Shown here: piece by piece, positions 1 through 13,700 of the stretch | Layout of the letters: every line of letters starts with the position of its first letter | How positions within the stretch are numbered: the first letter of the stretch is position 1 | DNA from: Nematostella vectensis | Taxonomy: Eukaryota; Cnidaria; Anthozoa; Actiniaria; Edwardsiidae | Direction of reading: 5' to 3' | Assembly (NCBI RefSeq): GCF_932526225.1 | Contig: NC_064036.1 | Span: 3,845,501 to 3,909,500, forward strand | Length of the DNA stretch: 64,000 bases | Notes under the pieces: model-generated | What the model saw: only the letters and a program-made list of their open reading frames with translations | Told to the model about the DNA's origin: nothing | Databases searched by the model: none | Position numbers and translations under genes: made by a program

Positions 1-37
1 ATGTGAGTATTGACACAATTCCATTGTATAAATGCAG

Positions 38-3000
38 GTTTTGTTTCAAATTATCAAACCCAAGAAGGTTTTCTTCATGGCTGTTGATGGAGTTGCACCA
101 AGGGCTAAGATGAACCAGCAGCGAGGAAGACGCTTCAGGTTAGTGGTCTATGGCATACCTACCCATAGGGGGACTCCCATAAAAACAGAAGGGGTGATTG
201 TCAGCAAAATCAATTTAAACCCTAAGAGATAGTGGTCAACAGCAATTCTTACCCCGAAAAGATAGCAGGTTGAGTGTTGTTGAATTAATTTTTGACCCTA
301 AGAGATATCACTGTTGCTGGTGTGCATTTAGACCATCAAGCACATCTGTTTTCTGAAGTGTGAGGCAGGTTGTTATTGGATAGGATGATCCATAAGTGTG
401 AAACCCCCTAAAGGATAGCAGAATTAGAAGAATTGTTGAACACCACCTTAGGAATAGCAGTTGGTAGAATTTTTTACCCTTAAAGATAGGTTAATCATCC
501 CCATATACTTTGCCCTCTGGCATGCCTGCCTTTACTACAATTCTTAATGTTCTGTGAACTCTCATCAATACTTCCCAGCAGCTCAAACATTTTTTTGGCA
601 AACAGTCAACTAAGATTGGTCAAAACAAGCATCCCTTACATACTTCCACTCTTCACAGTTTTACTGGACACACTGTAAATGTAGAATGTTCACTTGATAT
701 AACAAAAATTTGAAAAAGTGTTGGGCTTGAAAACAAGTACTGTATGCTGCTTTTATATTTCAATCCATTTCATTTTGTTTTTAGCAATTATATATATTTT
801 TAGGTCAGCCAAAGAGGCGGAAGACAATATTCGAAAGGCATTGGCTAAAGGGCAAGTGCTCCCAAAGGAGGAAAGATTTGATTCAAACTGCATTACACCA
901 GGTATTTATTAAAATTTTAGCCAAAAAAATATATATATATATAAGCGGTTAGGGGCAAGCAAAAACAATCTACTGTACCTACATGTAAGTATCTAAACAG
1001 CCTGTGGCTGGTACTGTTCTGTGCCTGGACCCTATGATTCACTTTTTTCAAATCTTCCTGATAACAGGTGATAAAGATAACAGGTGCAAAAGAACTAAAG
1101 AGAGTATCTATTCCCCCTTAACATAGTGTACATCTTTTACATCCTAGGAACCTTATTTATGGCTCGGCTACAAGAGCAGCTTCAGTATTTTGTGAATGAC
1201 AAGATTTCTAATGATCCTGCTTGGCAAGGACTAAGAATATACCTCTCAGGGCAACAGGTAAACCATTAGACATACACAGACAGTCAGGACAACAGGTTAA
1301 CCATTAGACATACAAAGACAGTCAGGACAACAGGTAAAACATCAGACATATACACAGACAGTCAGGACAACAGGGAAAACATTAGACACTCTGCACAGAG
1401 AGTCGTGGCAACAGTTAAAACATCAGACATACAGTACACCAGTAGTCAGGGCAACAGGTAAATCATCAGACAGGTAAAACATTAATGCCATTAGCTGTAC
1501 AATTAGACACAAATGCAGATAAAAGTAGATGAAATTCACACACTAAGCATTACAGTGTATTACAGTGTAACTAACTGTAGTAGAAGGTATGCCTCTAAAC
1601 TGAGGCTTTAATCAACATAAATCTACAGCTTGTAAAACTAAACCGAAAACTAAGCAAGATGGCTGCCCCTAGAGATTCTATGGGGTAAAACCGCTGTACA
1701 ACAATAAACATAACACAGGCAGCCCAACACGTAATGTTCAAGGTTCTTAACATACATAAATACTACATTCACCCCTCTGTTAGAGGTTAAGTCTGAGCAC
1801 GGGGGCATTCAATGTTCAAGGTTCTTAACGTAACATAAATACTACATTCACCCCTCGGTTAGAGGTTAAGTCTGTCCACTGGACGTCGGGTCCTCTCCGA
1901 ACGTCGCAAGGGAGGCTGCCCATCAAGACCTGTACTGACCTGTGGCACTTCTTCGCCCACACCTATCTCCACTTCTATCTCCGAGGAAGGTGGAGAACTA
2001 CCAGTAGCAGGGTGATGCTCACCTGGAACAGTAGGCTTAACTTGAGGGAGTGGGTACATTGTTGGTACTTCACCTTTGGGGGCAAGATGCTTGGTAGAGA
2101 CTGTTGTTTCTCGGCCGTCTGGATAGCGCACATGGGCGTAGTGAGGATTCGCCTGAAGCAATTCCACCTCATCAACTAACGGATCTGTCTTGCTTGCACG
2201 GACGTGACGCTTGAGTAGGACCGGTCCAGGCTCACTCATCCATGTTGGGATGGAAGATCCGGAAGAGGATCGCCTGGGAAAACCGAAGAATCGCTCATGG
2301 GGTGTCTCATTGGTAGCCGTGCACAACAGAGAACGAATGGAGTGTAGAACATCAGGGAGGACTTCTTGCCAGCGCTTTACTGGCAGATTCTTAGACTTCA
2401 GGGATGCTGAAATTGCCTTCCATACCACTCCATTATACCTCTCCACTTGCCCATTGCCTTCGGGATTGTAAGCAGTTGTCCTGCTTGTGGCTACCCCTTT
2501 TTCATTCAGGAAGTCTCGCAGTTCCTGGCTGATCAAGGAGGAGCCCCTGTCCGAATGTACATAGGCTGGCATACCGAACATCGTAAACAAGGAGGTAAGA
2601 CACTTGATCACTGTTGGTGTAGACACATCAGGACAAGGGAAGACAAAAGGGAATCTTGAATATTCATCAACCACATTGAGGAAGAACTTGTTGCCATTGT
2701 TACTTGGCAAGGGGCCCTTGAAATCAATGTTTATCCTCTCGAAAGGTTTAGTAGCCTTAATGAGAGGAACTTTGGGAGGTTGATGAAACTGTGGTTTGCA
2801 TTCACAACAAACTGGACACTTACTTGTCATGCTCTTGATCTCCTCAAGGGAATAAGGGAGGTTCTTGGTGCGTACGAAGTGGTTGAGTCGGGTGACCCCT
2901 GGATGACAGAGTGACTCGTGGAGCTGGTAGAGGGGATCTTCACTCAACGTGGCGCAAGTAGCTCTGGACAGGGTGTCGGGTGGAATGTTCTCTTTACCAG

Positions 3001-6000
3001 GACGGTAAATGATATCGAAACTATAGCAGGAGAGTTCGATCTTCCACCGCATGATCTTATCATTCTTGATCTTCCCTTTGTGGCACTGGTCAAACATGTA
3101 AGATACTGATTTCTGGTCTGTTTTAAGAGTGAAGTGCCTCCCTGTTAGGAAGTGCCTCCAGTGTCGGACAGCTTCTACAATCGCTTGTGCCTCTTTCTCA
3201 ACTGAGGCGTGCTTGAGCTCGCTGCCCTGTAAGGCTCTTGAGAAGAATGCAACTGGCCTCCCATTTTGGCTGAGAGTGGCAGCTAATGCCACCTCTGAAG
3301 CATCCGTCTCAACTTCAAATGGAATGCTTTCATCGATTGCACTAACAAAAGCTTCCTCCACCGTCTTCTTGATACTCTCAAAGGCCGCGACAGCGGGCTC
3401 GGGTAATGGAAAAACCTTGCAGGAGGTTATTGGCTTGATTCGATCCGAGTATGCGGGTATCCATTGTGAGTAGTAGGAAAACAATCCGAGGCATCTGTTC
3501 AGAGACTTTGAGTCACTTGGAACGGGTAGCTCTCGCAAAGGGCGTAGACGTTCTGGGTCTGGACTGATATTCCCTTCCTCAACCACATATCCAAGGATAG
3601 GAAGACGCCTGGTGGAGAAGATGCTCTTGTCGTTGTTATAGCAGATGTTCTTGCGCTTAGCAGCTTCAAGGAAACTCTGAAGGTTGGAATCATGCTCTTC
3701 TTGGTCTTTCCCACAGATTGTGATGTTGTCGAGATAAGGGAAGACCGCCTTGAGATTGTTCTCTTCCACAAACTTAGTCATCTCTCTCTGAAAGCAGGCC
3801 ACCCCGTTGGTGACGCCGAACGGGAGTCGGCTAAACTGATACAGGTTACCTCTAGCTTCGAATGCTGTGTACGGTTTATCCTCATCTTTGAGAGGGATCT
3901 GATGATAAGCACTGCGTAGATCTATAGTGCTGAAGACTTTGTACTGGGCGATCTGGTTAACCAAGTCGGTTATTCGTGGTAATGGGAATGCGTCGAGGAG
4001 GGTAAACCTGTTGATGGTCTGTGAGTAATCAATTACTAGCCTCTTCTTGTGATTCTCATCCTTGGTTACTACAACTTGTGCTCGCCATGGAGAGCGACTG
4101 GGCTCAATGATTCCTTCATTAAGCAGCCTCTTAACTTCTTCATCAATGAACGTGGAATCTTCTTGGCTGTAGCGGCGTGACTTTGTGGCAATAGGATGAC
4201 AGTCTGCTGTCAGATTTGCAAATGGCTCAGGCGGGTCTACATTCAGAGTGCTGAAGCTACAGACGGAGAGGGGCGGTTCGGAGCCCTTGTACTGGAAGAT
4301 GACACTTTCGTGCTTTGACTGAAAGTCTACTCCTAATATGAGGTCTGCACATAGCCCAGGGAGTACAGAAAACTTAAGGCCTTCATATCTCCGTCCTTGG
4401 TAGGTAAGATCAACTGTGCAAGTACCACTAACCTTGATGGCGCCTGTCGAGGAGGTTGCCATGGATACGGTACTAGATGAGGGCTGGACTGTCAGACTTG
4501 CTTGCTCTACTAGACTGGGATGGATATAGCTTCCACTACTCCCACTGTCAAACAGGGCCTTGACTTGCAATCCTTGGATATTGACGACACCACATGATTT
4601 AGAGAGGGATTCTGGTGGGTTAGCTGTCAATGTGGCGAGTATCGGGGACCAAGTTGCTGCCGAAACTCTTTCTTTTGGAACCGCCTTTCCTTTACAAACT
4701 TTAGCAAAATGGCCTTTCTTTTGACACTTGTTGCAAATAGCCTCCAGGGCAGGACACTTCGGTCGAGGGTGTTTCTTGTTTCCACAGAAAAAGCAAGTAG
4801 CTTTATCGGGTTTCATTGTAGCTATAGTAGACTCGTCAGGCTGTTCTGCTGACAATGAGGTGCTGTTACAAGGTAGTGCTGCATTTATAGGTATCTGTGG
4901 TGCTCCATATGATTCTGAACTCCTCATAGCTGACTCCAGAGCTCGAGCCTGGTCAAACATGGTCTTTAGATCAAGTGTTTTGTTCTCCAACAATCGTTGC
5001 CTGATTGTGTTGGATTGCAGACCTGTAATAAACGCATCCCGTATGCTCTCTTCGCTGTACTGCGCTGCGGTTACACTCTTAAAATCACAGTCCTTACTCA
5101 GTGTTTTCAGAGCTTGCAAGTACTCATCTAAGCTTTCCGATGGTTGCTGGCGTCTCGTTGCAAGTAGATGGCGAGCGAAGATCTCATTCCGTGGTCTAAC
5201 ATAAAGGGCTTGTAGCGCCTCAATTGCTGCATCGTATTCCGTACAATCTTCGATGTGTTGGAAGAGTGTTGGAGGAACAAAGTTAGTTAAAACGGTCAAC
5301 TTGTCCAGGCCCGTCTGAGGTAGAACTTGTACGAAATTCTCGAAGGTCCTTTTCCAATGGAGCCATTCCTTCTGGGCCGTGCTGCTATTTGGATCGGTTT
5401 CTAGGCGTTCAGGACGCAGTACTTTATCCATGGGACTTCAGAAAATATGTTGATTAAATTGTAGTAGAAGGTATGCCTCTAAACTGAGGCTTTAATCAAC
5501 ATAAATCTACAGCTTGTAAAACTAAACCGAAAACTAAGCAAGATGGCTGCCCCTAGAGATTCTATGGGGTAAAACCGCTGTACAACAATAAACATAACAC
5601 AGGCAGCCCAACCCGTAATGTTCAAGGTTCTTAACATACATAAATACTACATTCACCCCTCTGTTAGAGGTTAAGTCTGAGCACGGGGGCATTCAATGTT
5701 CAAGGTTCTTAACGTAACATAAATACTACACTAACACCTAAAATTGAAGTCCTAGTATGGATTTCATACAGTTTATGAAACCATTATTTTGATACCTTTT
5801 AGACTCCTGGTGAGGGAGAACACAAAATCATGGAGTTCATCCGTACAGAGAGGACGCGGCCAGACTATGACGCTAATACTAGGCATTGCTTGTACGGGCT
5901 TGATGCAGACTTGGTGAGAAATGTGTTTTCATCCATCTGTCTGTCTATCCATATGTCCGTCTGGCCATCTGTTCGTCTATCTATTGTGTGTCTCTCCATC

Positions 6001-9000
6001 CATCTGTCACAGACGTCTATTATTGTTTGTCCATCTGTCTGTCCGGCCATCTGCCTGTCCCTCTATCTGTTTTTTTGTCTATCTGTCTTTAACTAATATA
6101 CATGTGCATGCTTATCTTTCCAGATGATGTTAGGTCTTACTTCACATGAACCTCACTTCTCACTTCTAAGAGAAGAAGTGAGGTTTGGGAAAACATCGAA
6201 AAGGTAACTCCTTGTAGCATCCAGTCCATATTTTGCTTTGAAACAAATTATGTGGCAATGATACATTATGTTACCAGTGGAGGTAATCAAGTAAAGTCAC
6301 ATTGTACAAGGGGTGTAGCTAGGGGTGGCCCAGGGGTAGCTTAGGACCCTTCCAATCACGAAGTTAGACTTTTCTTTACTTCTCGTTATGGCAAAGATAC
6401 TGCCAATGTTATTTGAGCTGCTACAGTATTTTTCTTGGTAAGCAGTAATGAGATCAACTAATGATATATTTCTGATTACACAGAATAGAGAAACCTGAAC
6501 AGATAACTTTCCATCTGCTTCACCTGTCACTATTTAGAGAGTATCTGGACTGGGAATTCCACCCATTGAAGGTAAGGTCAATTTTGTTATATAGATTGAG
6601 ACACTGCCTATTGTGGAGCTCCAAACTACTTGCTTTGCTTTGAGACGCAATAAACCCTCTGGCAGTGACCACCCCCCAGTGACAGTGCTTACTAAACGAG
6701 GGCCATATGTTAGAAAACTGTATATTGGATAAAATATTTTACCCTCGATTAACGAAGATTAAACTGGAACTGAAAAATAACCCTTTGTTTTTCTAGGACT
6801 CACTTCCATTTGAGTATGACCTTGAGCGTATCATTGATGACTGGATCCTGATGGGTTTTCTAGTTGGTAATGACTTTATCCCTCATCTACCCTACATGCA
6901 CATCAACCATGTGAGTATAAACCTCTGGGTCTGTTTGGAATATGGAAAGGGATACCCTAGATTCCAGAGGTTTAACGTCTGCTTTACCCACCCCAGTAGT
7001 TTTAAGGTGGCGCGCAGGGTACAGGGTACTACAGTATTTTATCTATCATACAATTATATTATTATGTATCATTAGTGACTGATGTAACCACTCTCTTTTT
7101 CTATTGGAGGATGCTTTGCCAATGCTGTATCAGATCTACAAGGAGATCATGCCGTCTCTTGACGGTTATCTTCATGATGGAGGAACTTTGTGTCTCCCAA
7201 GATTTGAGAAATACCTCAAAGAGCTGTCAAAGGTACAGAGGACTCAGTAAAGTACATTATTGTTATGTTCACTAGATTCTGCTGGTTATTTTCTAATATA
7301 TGGCTATTAGTTTGACAGGGAGAAATTTAATGAATCATTTGTGGACATGAAATGGTTTGAAGCTAAAGTAAAGCATAAATTTGGGGAGAAGAAAGGTGCA
7401 AGGCATTCTCAGCTTAACCCCAAGGTATGATAATGCAACTACCTTATACCTGGATTGTATGTAGATATTGTTCATGCTGTAAATCTTACAATCTTATGAC
7501 CATGCATCTAAGCTTATACTTGGTCTTTTTTCGCTTTAGGTAAGACAAGGGAATGACTCATCTGATAACCCCTTTTCAGCCTTAGATTCCCTGGCAGTGG
7601 AATTTGAAGAGTTCAAAACAGATGATGACCCTGAGATAAGCCCTGAACTAGCTAAACTAGCTGCCAAAATGGATGATGGTGATGGTGACAGTGAAGAAGT
7701 TGATGAGTTTGAAATTGAGTTTGCTATGCACAAGAAGAGCTACTATTCAGACAAGTTTGGGCTTGAACATGTTGACAGGCAAGTATTCTAGATTAAGTTT
7801 ATTGTTTCTTCTGGGTCCAGTTCTCTGCTTCATCTTGGGAAGTAACCAAATGCCCTAAGAAAGGTCTTACTTCAGAGCTGAGGACTCAGTCAAGTGAAGT
7901 AAGGAAATCGGTATTTAAATTCGACCATCTGTTTGTTCTTTCATTACAAGTCACTTTTGTGCTTTCTAGTGATGTTGTATCCAAGATAACCTTGGAGTAC
8001 GTCCGTGGGATCCAGTGGATCCTTCACTACTACTTCAATGGAGTCCAATCATGGAGCTGGTAATAATTATGTTTTGTCTCTCATAAACTGACTAGGACTT
8101 TTTTTAAAACACAGCTTTTAAACACAATATGCATTGGGTTCTTTAATGGGCTTACATTATTATTTTAGTGGACATAAATTGATTAAATTTGTTCTTTTCT
8201 TTCTAGGTATTACCCATTTCACTACGCTCCATTCTTGTCTGATATAAAGGACTTCTCTCACTATGAGCTCAAGTTTGACATGAGTAAACCATTCCTTCCA
8301 TTTGAGCAACTATTAGGTGTGTTACCTGCGGCTAGCAAGCAGCTCCTTCCAGCTCCATTCCAGGTGTGTACAATACATCTCAGGGCTACAATTCTATATT
8401 TTTGCTAAATAACCTTAGCTTAAAAAGCTGAAGGTTACCTGTGATTGGCAATTTAAATGGTTGATAAAACGGTGTCTGAATAAGATTTGTATGCACAATA
8501 TGGCATTTAGTTTAACCACATTAATCCCCTCCATCCAGTGTTGAGGACCAAGGTTCAAAATGTCTTACTACATTAAAATAAGATTTTATTCTCTGATTGT
8601 GGGCTAAATTCTAAAATCGATCCCTGCATGCTGATCCATATATGGTTTAGTCAATAATATTGTGTATTAATACATTTTTCTAAATGAAGGTCTCTTGTCC
8701 ATGAGAAATCTTGAGTTTTAACGATTACTGGAACCCCTTCAACTGAAACTGCCTACCCAGTGATTTGTTCCATTTTTATGCCATTGTTGTTGTTTGATTC
8801 AGAACCTGATGATTATGGAGCAGTCCCCCATCATTGACTACTACCCACTCAACTTCAAGACAGATCTGAACGGCAAGCAGCAAGAGTGGGAGGCTGTTGT
8901 GTTGATCCCATTCATTGACGAGGTAACCACGATTAATTACTTGTTGCCCAAGCCCTGTGTTTGTCTCTTGATGACACGGTAAACACTTAATTATTTATTG

Positions 9001-10739
9001 TTTTACTTTTATGTTTTTGGTACACTGTTTACCCTGTCAAGAACAATAACAGATGCAGAGCTTTGGATACCTGTACCAAAAGGACTTAAAAAAAGTTGCC
9101 TCTTTCTTTGCCATTAGTTTAAGGATATTAGTTTAAGGATATCAGACTATGAGCTTGTTGTACTGTATGTGTTATCAGAAACGTCTTCTAGAAGCCATGA
9201 AGCCTCTGTATCGTCAGCTGACCAAGGAGGAGAAGACAAGAAACACACATGGCCCCTGTCATCTGTACACTTACGACAAGACACTGGCAGACCATTATCC
9301 TTCAACCCTTCCTGGCGTGTTCCCAGATATATCACGATGCCATGCTAGGTGAGTGACCCTAACCGGCTTGTTCCAGATATATCACAATCCCATGCTAGGT
9401 TAGTGACCCTTTCCGGCGTGTTTCCAGATATGTTACGATGCTATGCTAGGTTAGTGACCCTACCCGGCGTGTTCCCAGATATATCAAGATGCCATGCTAG
9501 GTTAGTGACCCTAACCGGCGTGTTCCCAGATATATCACAATGCCATGCTAAGGTAAGTGTCCCTACACGCCATGTTCCAATATATATCACGATGCCATGC
9601 CATGTTCCCAGAAACAGTATATCATGATCCATACTAGGTAAGTGTCCCGGCATGTTCCCAGATATATCGCGATGCCATGCCATGTTCCCAGATATATCAC
9701 GATGCCATGCCATGCCATGTTCCCAGATATATCAGGATGCCATGCCATGTTCCCAGATATATCACGATGCCATGCCATGTTCCCAGATATATCACGATGG
9801 CATGCCATGTTCCCAGATATATCACGATGCCATGCCATGTTCCCAGATATATCACGATGGCATGCCATGTTCCCTGATATATCACGATGCCATGATAGGT
9901 TAGTGACCTACCCAGCGTGTTCCCAGATATGTCACGATGCCATGCTAGGTTAGTGACCTACCCAGCGTGTTCCCAGATATGTCACGATGCCATGCTAGGT
10001 TAGTGTCCCTACCCGGCGTGTTCCCAGATGTGAATGCTATGCAAGGTTAGTGTTCCCTCCCAATATGTTCCCAGATATACACCAATATCACCATGCCATG
10101 CTAAGTGTCCCTACTGTGTGTTTTCCCAGATATAAGTTAAATGCCCAATTCCTTTTTTCATTCACATTTCAGGTGTGAGAAATTTGACAGAGAGCAGCTT
10201 GTTTCATCACTAGAAAACCTAGTTAAAGGTAGAATAAAAAAAACAGTTAAATAAGTAAAAAAAACTAATGGTACTGATTAAACATTCGTTTTCAGGTCTT
10301 CTTAAGGACGTTAAACTTGAAGTGTACTTCCCAGGATTCCCTACACTTTATCACATTCCTCACACTGTAAGTCGTTATCCCCATAAAGAGAACATAAAAA
10401 AATATTTCCCACTTTTAATTGATCTTTACTTTATAACTGTACACTAATCCAATTGTTGCATGCAATTAACCTTAAATGTGATATACCTTTGAGTTAAACC
10501 CTTTGACGGCAAGATCTACAGCAAAAAGAAGTTTCAACCTGTGAGAGAGTACAACATTACCAAAGTTACCGACAGAACCCTCACCACTGTCTAAAGGCCT
10601 GATGTTCTTACCAACTTTGCTTTAACTTGCAATAGTTTATTTTTTGCAGGCAGAACTAAAGAAGGCCAGTGTTAAGGTGTTTCAGATGCATAGTCGCTCT
10701 GATAGTATGATTCTAAAACTTCAACAATCACAGCTAGAG
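38..10739 (+). CDS. XRN1: XRN1 exons 1-17: nuclease core
   Basis: This block encodes the two conserved XRN regions that form the active site. Metal-binding acidic residues known from the family are visible: [16 protein letters not shown] in exon 1, [12 protein letters not shown] in exon 4, YGLDADL across exons 4-5 and [12 protein letters not shown] in exon 7. The second conserved region follows, with [18 protein letters not shown] (exons 11-12), [18 protein letters not shown] (exon 12) and [20 protein letters not shown] (exon 13). Exon 10 carries an acidic low-complexity linker between the two regions, as expected. All catalytic landmarks I can check are intact, so the gene looks functional. 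Intron 10 uses a GC donor (7779). Introns 3 and 14 hold donor-derived repeat arrays, and intron 3 also holds the LTR element. Confidence 0.95.
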
Positions 10740-13700
10740 GTAAAGACCTAAATAAAAGCTCTGTCTTTAAAATTGTTATTTTGACAGGCATATGTGCCCT
10801 CCTGAATCCTCCCCCCATTCAACTTGCCCACCAAAAACTTGATCATTACTTATTGAAGGATTTACAAATACTAGCCTATTTCCACATGATACCTATACTG
10901 CAAACCCTTCCTCACCAAAACCTGGGTACGCACTCGTTCGGTAAACTTTATTTTACACCCATTTGTAAATAATCCTGTAGACATCATCATTTACTAATGT
11001 TATATCCATCTGTCAATCCCTGCTACTACAGCCTACTATACGAGTTGCGGAGAAGTACCTAGGAGAAACTTGTTATGTTGGCTGGCCACACATGGTGGAA
11101 GCACTGGTGGTGGCAGTGTCAGATAATACCTTCAGGTAAAAATATCTTAAACTTTATCTCAAACTGGCAGTGGAACTCTTATTTGCTATCGTTTAAACCC
11201 TTTGATGTCTAGTTAGCTACTTGGTTATGAGTTAGTTATAATCACCAATGGTGATCCAAAGCTATGTCCATGAAAAAAAAAGAAAAAGCGCGTTCAAGCT
11301 AATTTTTTTTCTTAAATTTCATAAGCTTTTAAAATAAGGTCATTAAGCCCATATGCGTTCGCTACTTAACTCTTCTATGGGGTGAAAAAGATTTCAATGT
11401 TTGGCATAACTGAAGCCGCACAAGAAATGCTACAAATGTTCGAGGTTGGTAGGGCTGAGTATAATGTGGACACTGAGTGATGTTCAATGCTTTTTCAGAT
11501 ACAGCCGTAAAAAAGGAGAAAAAGATATCCAACAAGATATACTATCTGAGGAAGACGGTTGGGAAAAACAAGTCAAGTCATTTGCTCAAAGGTGAGCATG
11601 CATCACAGCGTCATCTGAGTTACAAAACCTACCCTTACTACTGAAATAAAAATTTACTACTGAAGTAAAAATTTAATGTCTCCTATGTTTTAGTCAAATG
11701 GAGAGGCGTGGCATTGACGTCGGAGCAGTTGAGATTCTTATCGATGCTTGTCCGGTTATAGGACGTAGGTTAGTATCTATTTGTCACTAAACACGTTTGC
11801 CAATTAAGTGCCAATTATGAAATAAGTCAATAAAACGTTTGTACCCTTTAGGTTTCTGTGCAGTGCGAAAGGCCAGGTTACTCTTGAGAAAGAATGGTCC
11901 CCAGTCCCCAAGCAGTATGCGTTTCAAACTGTTGTCAAGGTAAACCCCTCCATAGAGTGTCCCGCTTTCAATGATTTTCACACTATTATTTCTTTTATTT
12001 AAACTCCAAATTTATGCAAAAATAAATTATAGGTACTGTTGAGATGAAACGTTACAAGCGCCACCTACAGTAATTGGTCGAGAAATCCTTGTAACATTTC
12101 ACCTCGGCGCACACGGTAAGGAAAATTTCAGGTGTGCACTTTTCTCTCTGTCTTGCATGGTCAAAAACAGTGCGTGGACATTATTTGAACAAAAGAACTT
12201 ATAACAAGCTGCTGAGGGAAAATTCTCTCCTGCTTGAACTGCGAGTTTTTGTCCTCGCGAGGTGGTGAGCAGAGTGCACGCGAGAAATTTTTCTTTAGTC
12301 AGAACTAGAGAATTGTTAATCAAGAGAAGGTTTCCACTAGCAGTTTTTTATATATGTATTACATTCATTACTCTGTTTTAAGGACACAACTATTTCGGCA
12401 CTGTGTCTGATCCTATGGGTACTGATTAGAGAATGAGTATAATAAGTAGACTATCCACCTCAATGTGTTTATTTTCATTTCCTCACCATGAATAGGACAT
12501 AAGCGTGCACGAGTCTGTGAGTACAGATAGCATGCGGACCATAGACGAGCTGTTTCCGGTAGACTGTGTGTGCTTCATGCTCGCGATGCCTCATTATGGG
12601 GCATCTGGTACGGTGCTGGAGGTTGACGTCAAGCAGGGAAGGGTGAGAGTGCAGCTCCGTGTACCAGAGGAACCGAACATTGCCTCCATTGCCAAACAGC
12701 GCGAGGTACGTCTGTTGATCTGACTTGCGTTACAATGTGATTTTCGTCTTCAAATGTTGAATAAAAAGAACGAAGGTGTGGCTTATTAGGGCTCATTAAT
12801 ACTGAAAATAATAATAAAATTATGATGATGATGATGATTACGATGATGATGGTGATGAAGGTAATGATGTTGATGATGATGATGATTATTATTATTATCA
12901 TAATTATGATTATGATAATAATAATGATTATTGATGAGAACGATTATGTAGCAAATGGATGTGACCAAATGTGTCCAGGGAGATATACATAGTATAACTA
13001 GCGTAAAAAGAAATCCTAATTTCATTTCCTAATATTTGTAGGATCTTTCCGTCGGGTATCTTCCATCACACGTTGTGGCTCAAAAGATGGGAATATCATC
13101 TTCGCTGCTTGGCAAAATCACGGCCAAGTTTTTTATCGAGCAAGGCTCTAGAGAAAAGTATTTAAATCTCACTTTGCACTATAGTACTTGAGCAACTTTA
13201 TACATACCTAAAAGCCTGTTTCTGATGTAAATTTTTTTTTAGGAGCAAAGGTCAGGGGAACAAAAAAATCGACATCGGGTTGAACTTAAAGTTAACTAAG
13301 CAAAACAAAGAGGTAAGCCTGGAATCTGATCATTTCTGTTTCTTGTATAAAAAGTATGAAGGCTCTGTGATCTTAAGGCCTAGCGTAGACATCCATGTAA
13401 ATAAAGAAATAACAAAGGACTTCGTTTATTTGCATGCATTTTCATTAGGAACTGTATATGAAAAGAACAGCGTCTAAACTAAACCCAAATGTTGTTTCCT
13501 AGTTGTTGGGGTACACGCGCAGGACGCAGAATGGCTGGATGTTCACTCAGGCAGCTCGGAATGTTATTACTCAGTACATCAACAAGTAAGTACAGTACCA
13601 TCTATGAACCCTTTTAATAGGCACAACCTATCTGCTGACATGTCATGAAATATGTCAATGGTGACAGAGGGGGGGATGGTTGAAATACTCTGTGTAGTGG

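Larger units (their letters stand above)
1576..5730 (-). mobile_element. Ty3-type LTR retrotransposon, nearly intact, antisense in XRN1 intron 3
   Basis: The element is bounded by two 271-bp LTRs (1576-1846 and 5460-5730) that start and end with the inverted repeat TGTAGTA/TACTACA. It is flanked by a 5-bp target-site duplication CTAAC (1571-1575 and 5731-5735). One long open reading frame lies on the minus strand. A polypurine tract (GAGGGGTGAA in element sense) abuts the 3' LTR at 1847-1856. Only ~28 bp separate the 5' LTR from the ATG, so the primer-binding site is very compact and I cannot assign a tRNA. The LTRs differ at one position that I found (1730 region, cacg versus cccg), which implies a very recent insertion. 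It is wholly intronic relative to XRN1. Confidence 0.95.

Noticed and set aside
2211-5204. Plus-strand frames of 60-158 codons within the LTR element
   Set aside because: Antisense shadows of the Gag-Pol ORF.
9349-9953. Several open frames of 60-100 codons on both strands
   Set aside because: They are translations of the exon 14-derived minisatellite in different frames; no splice or homology support.
12629-13025. Ile- and His-rich minus-strand frames
   Set aside because: Pure (GAT)n/(ATT)n microsatellite translation.
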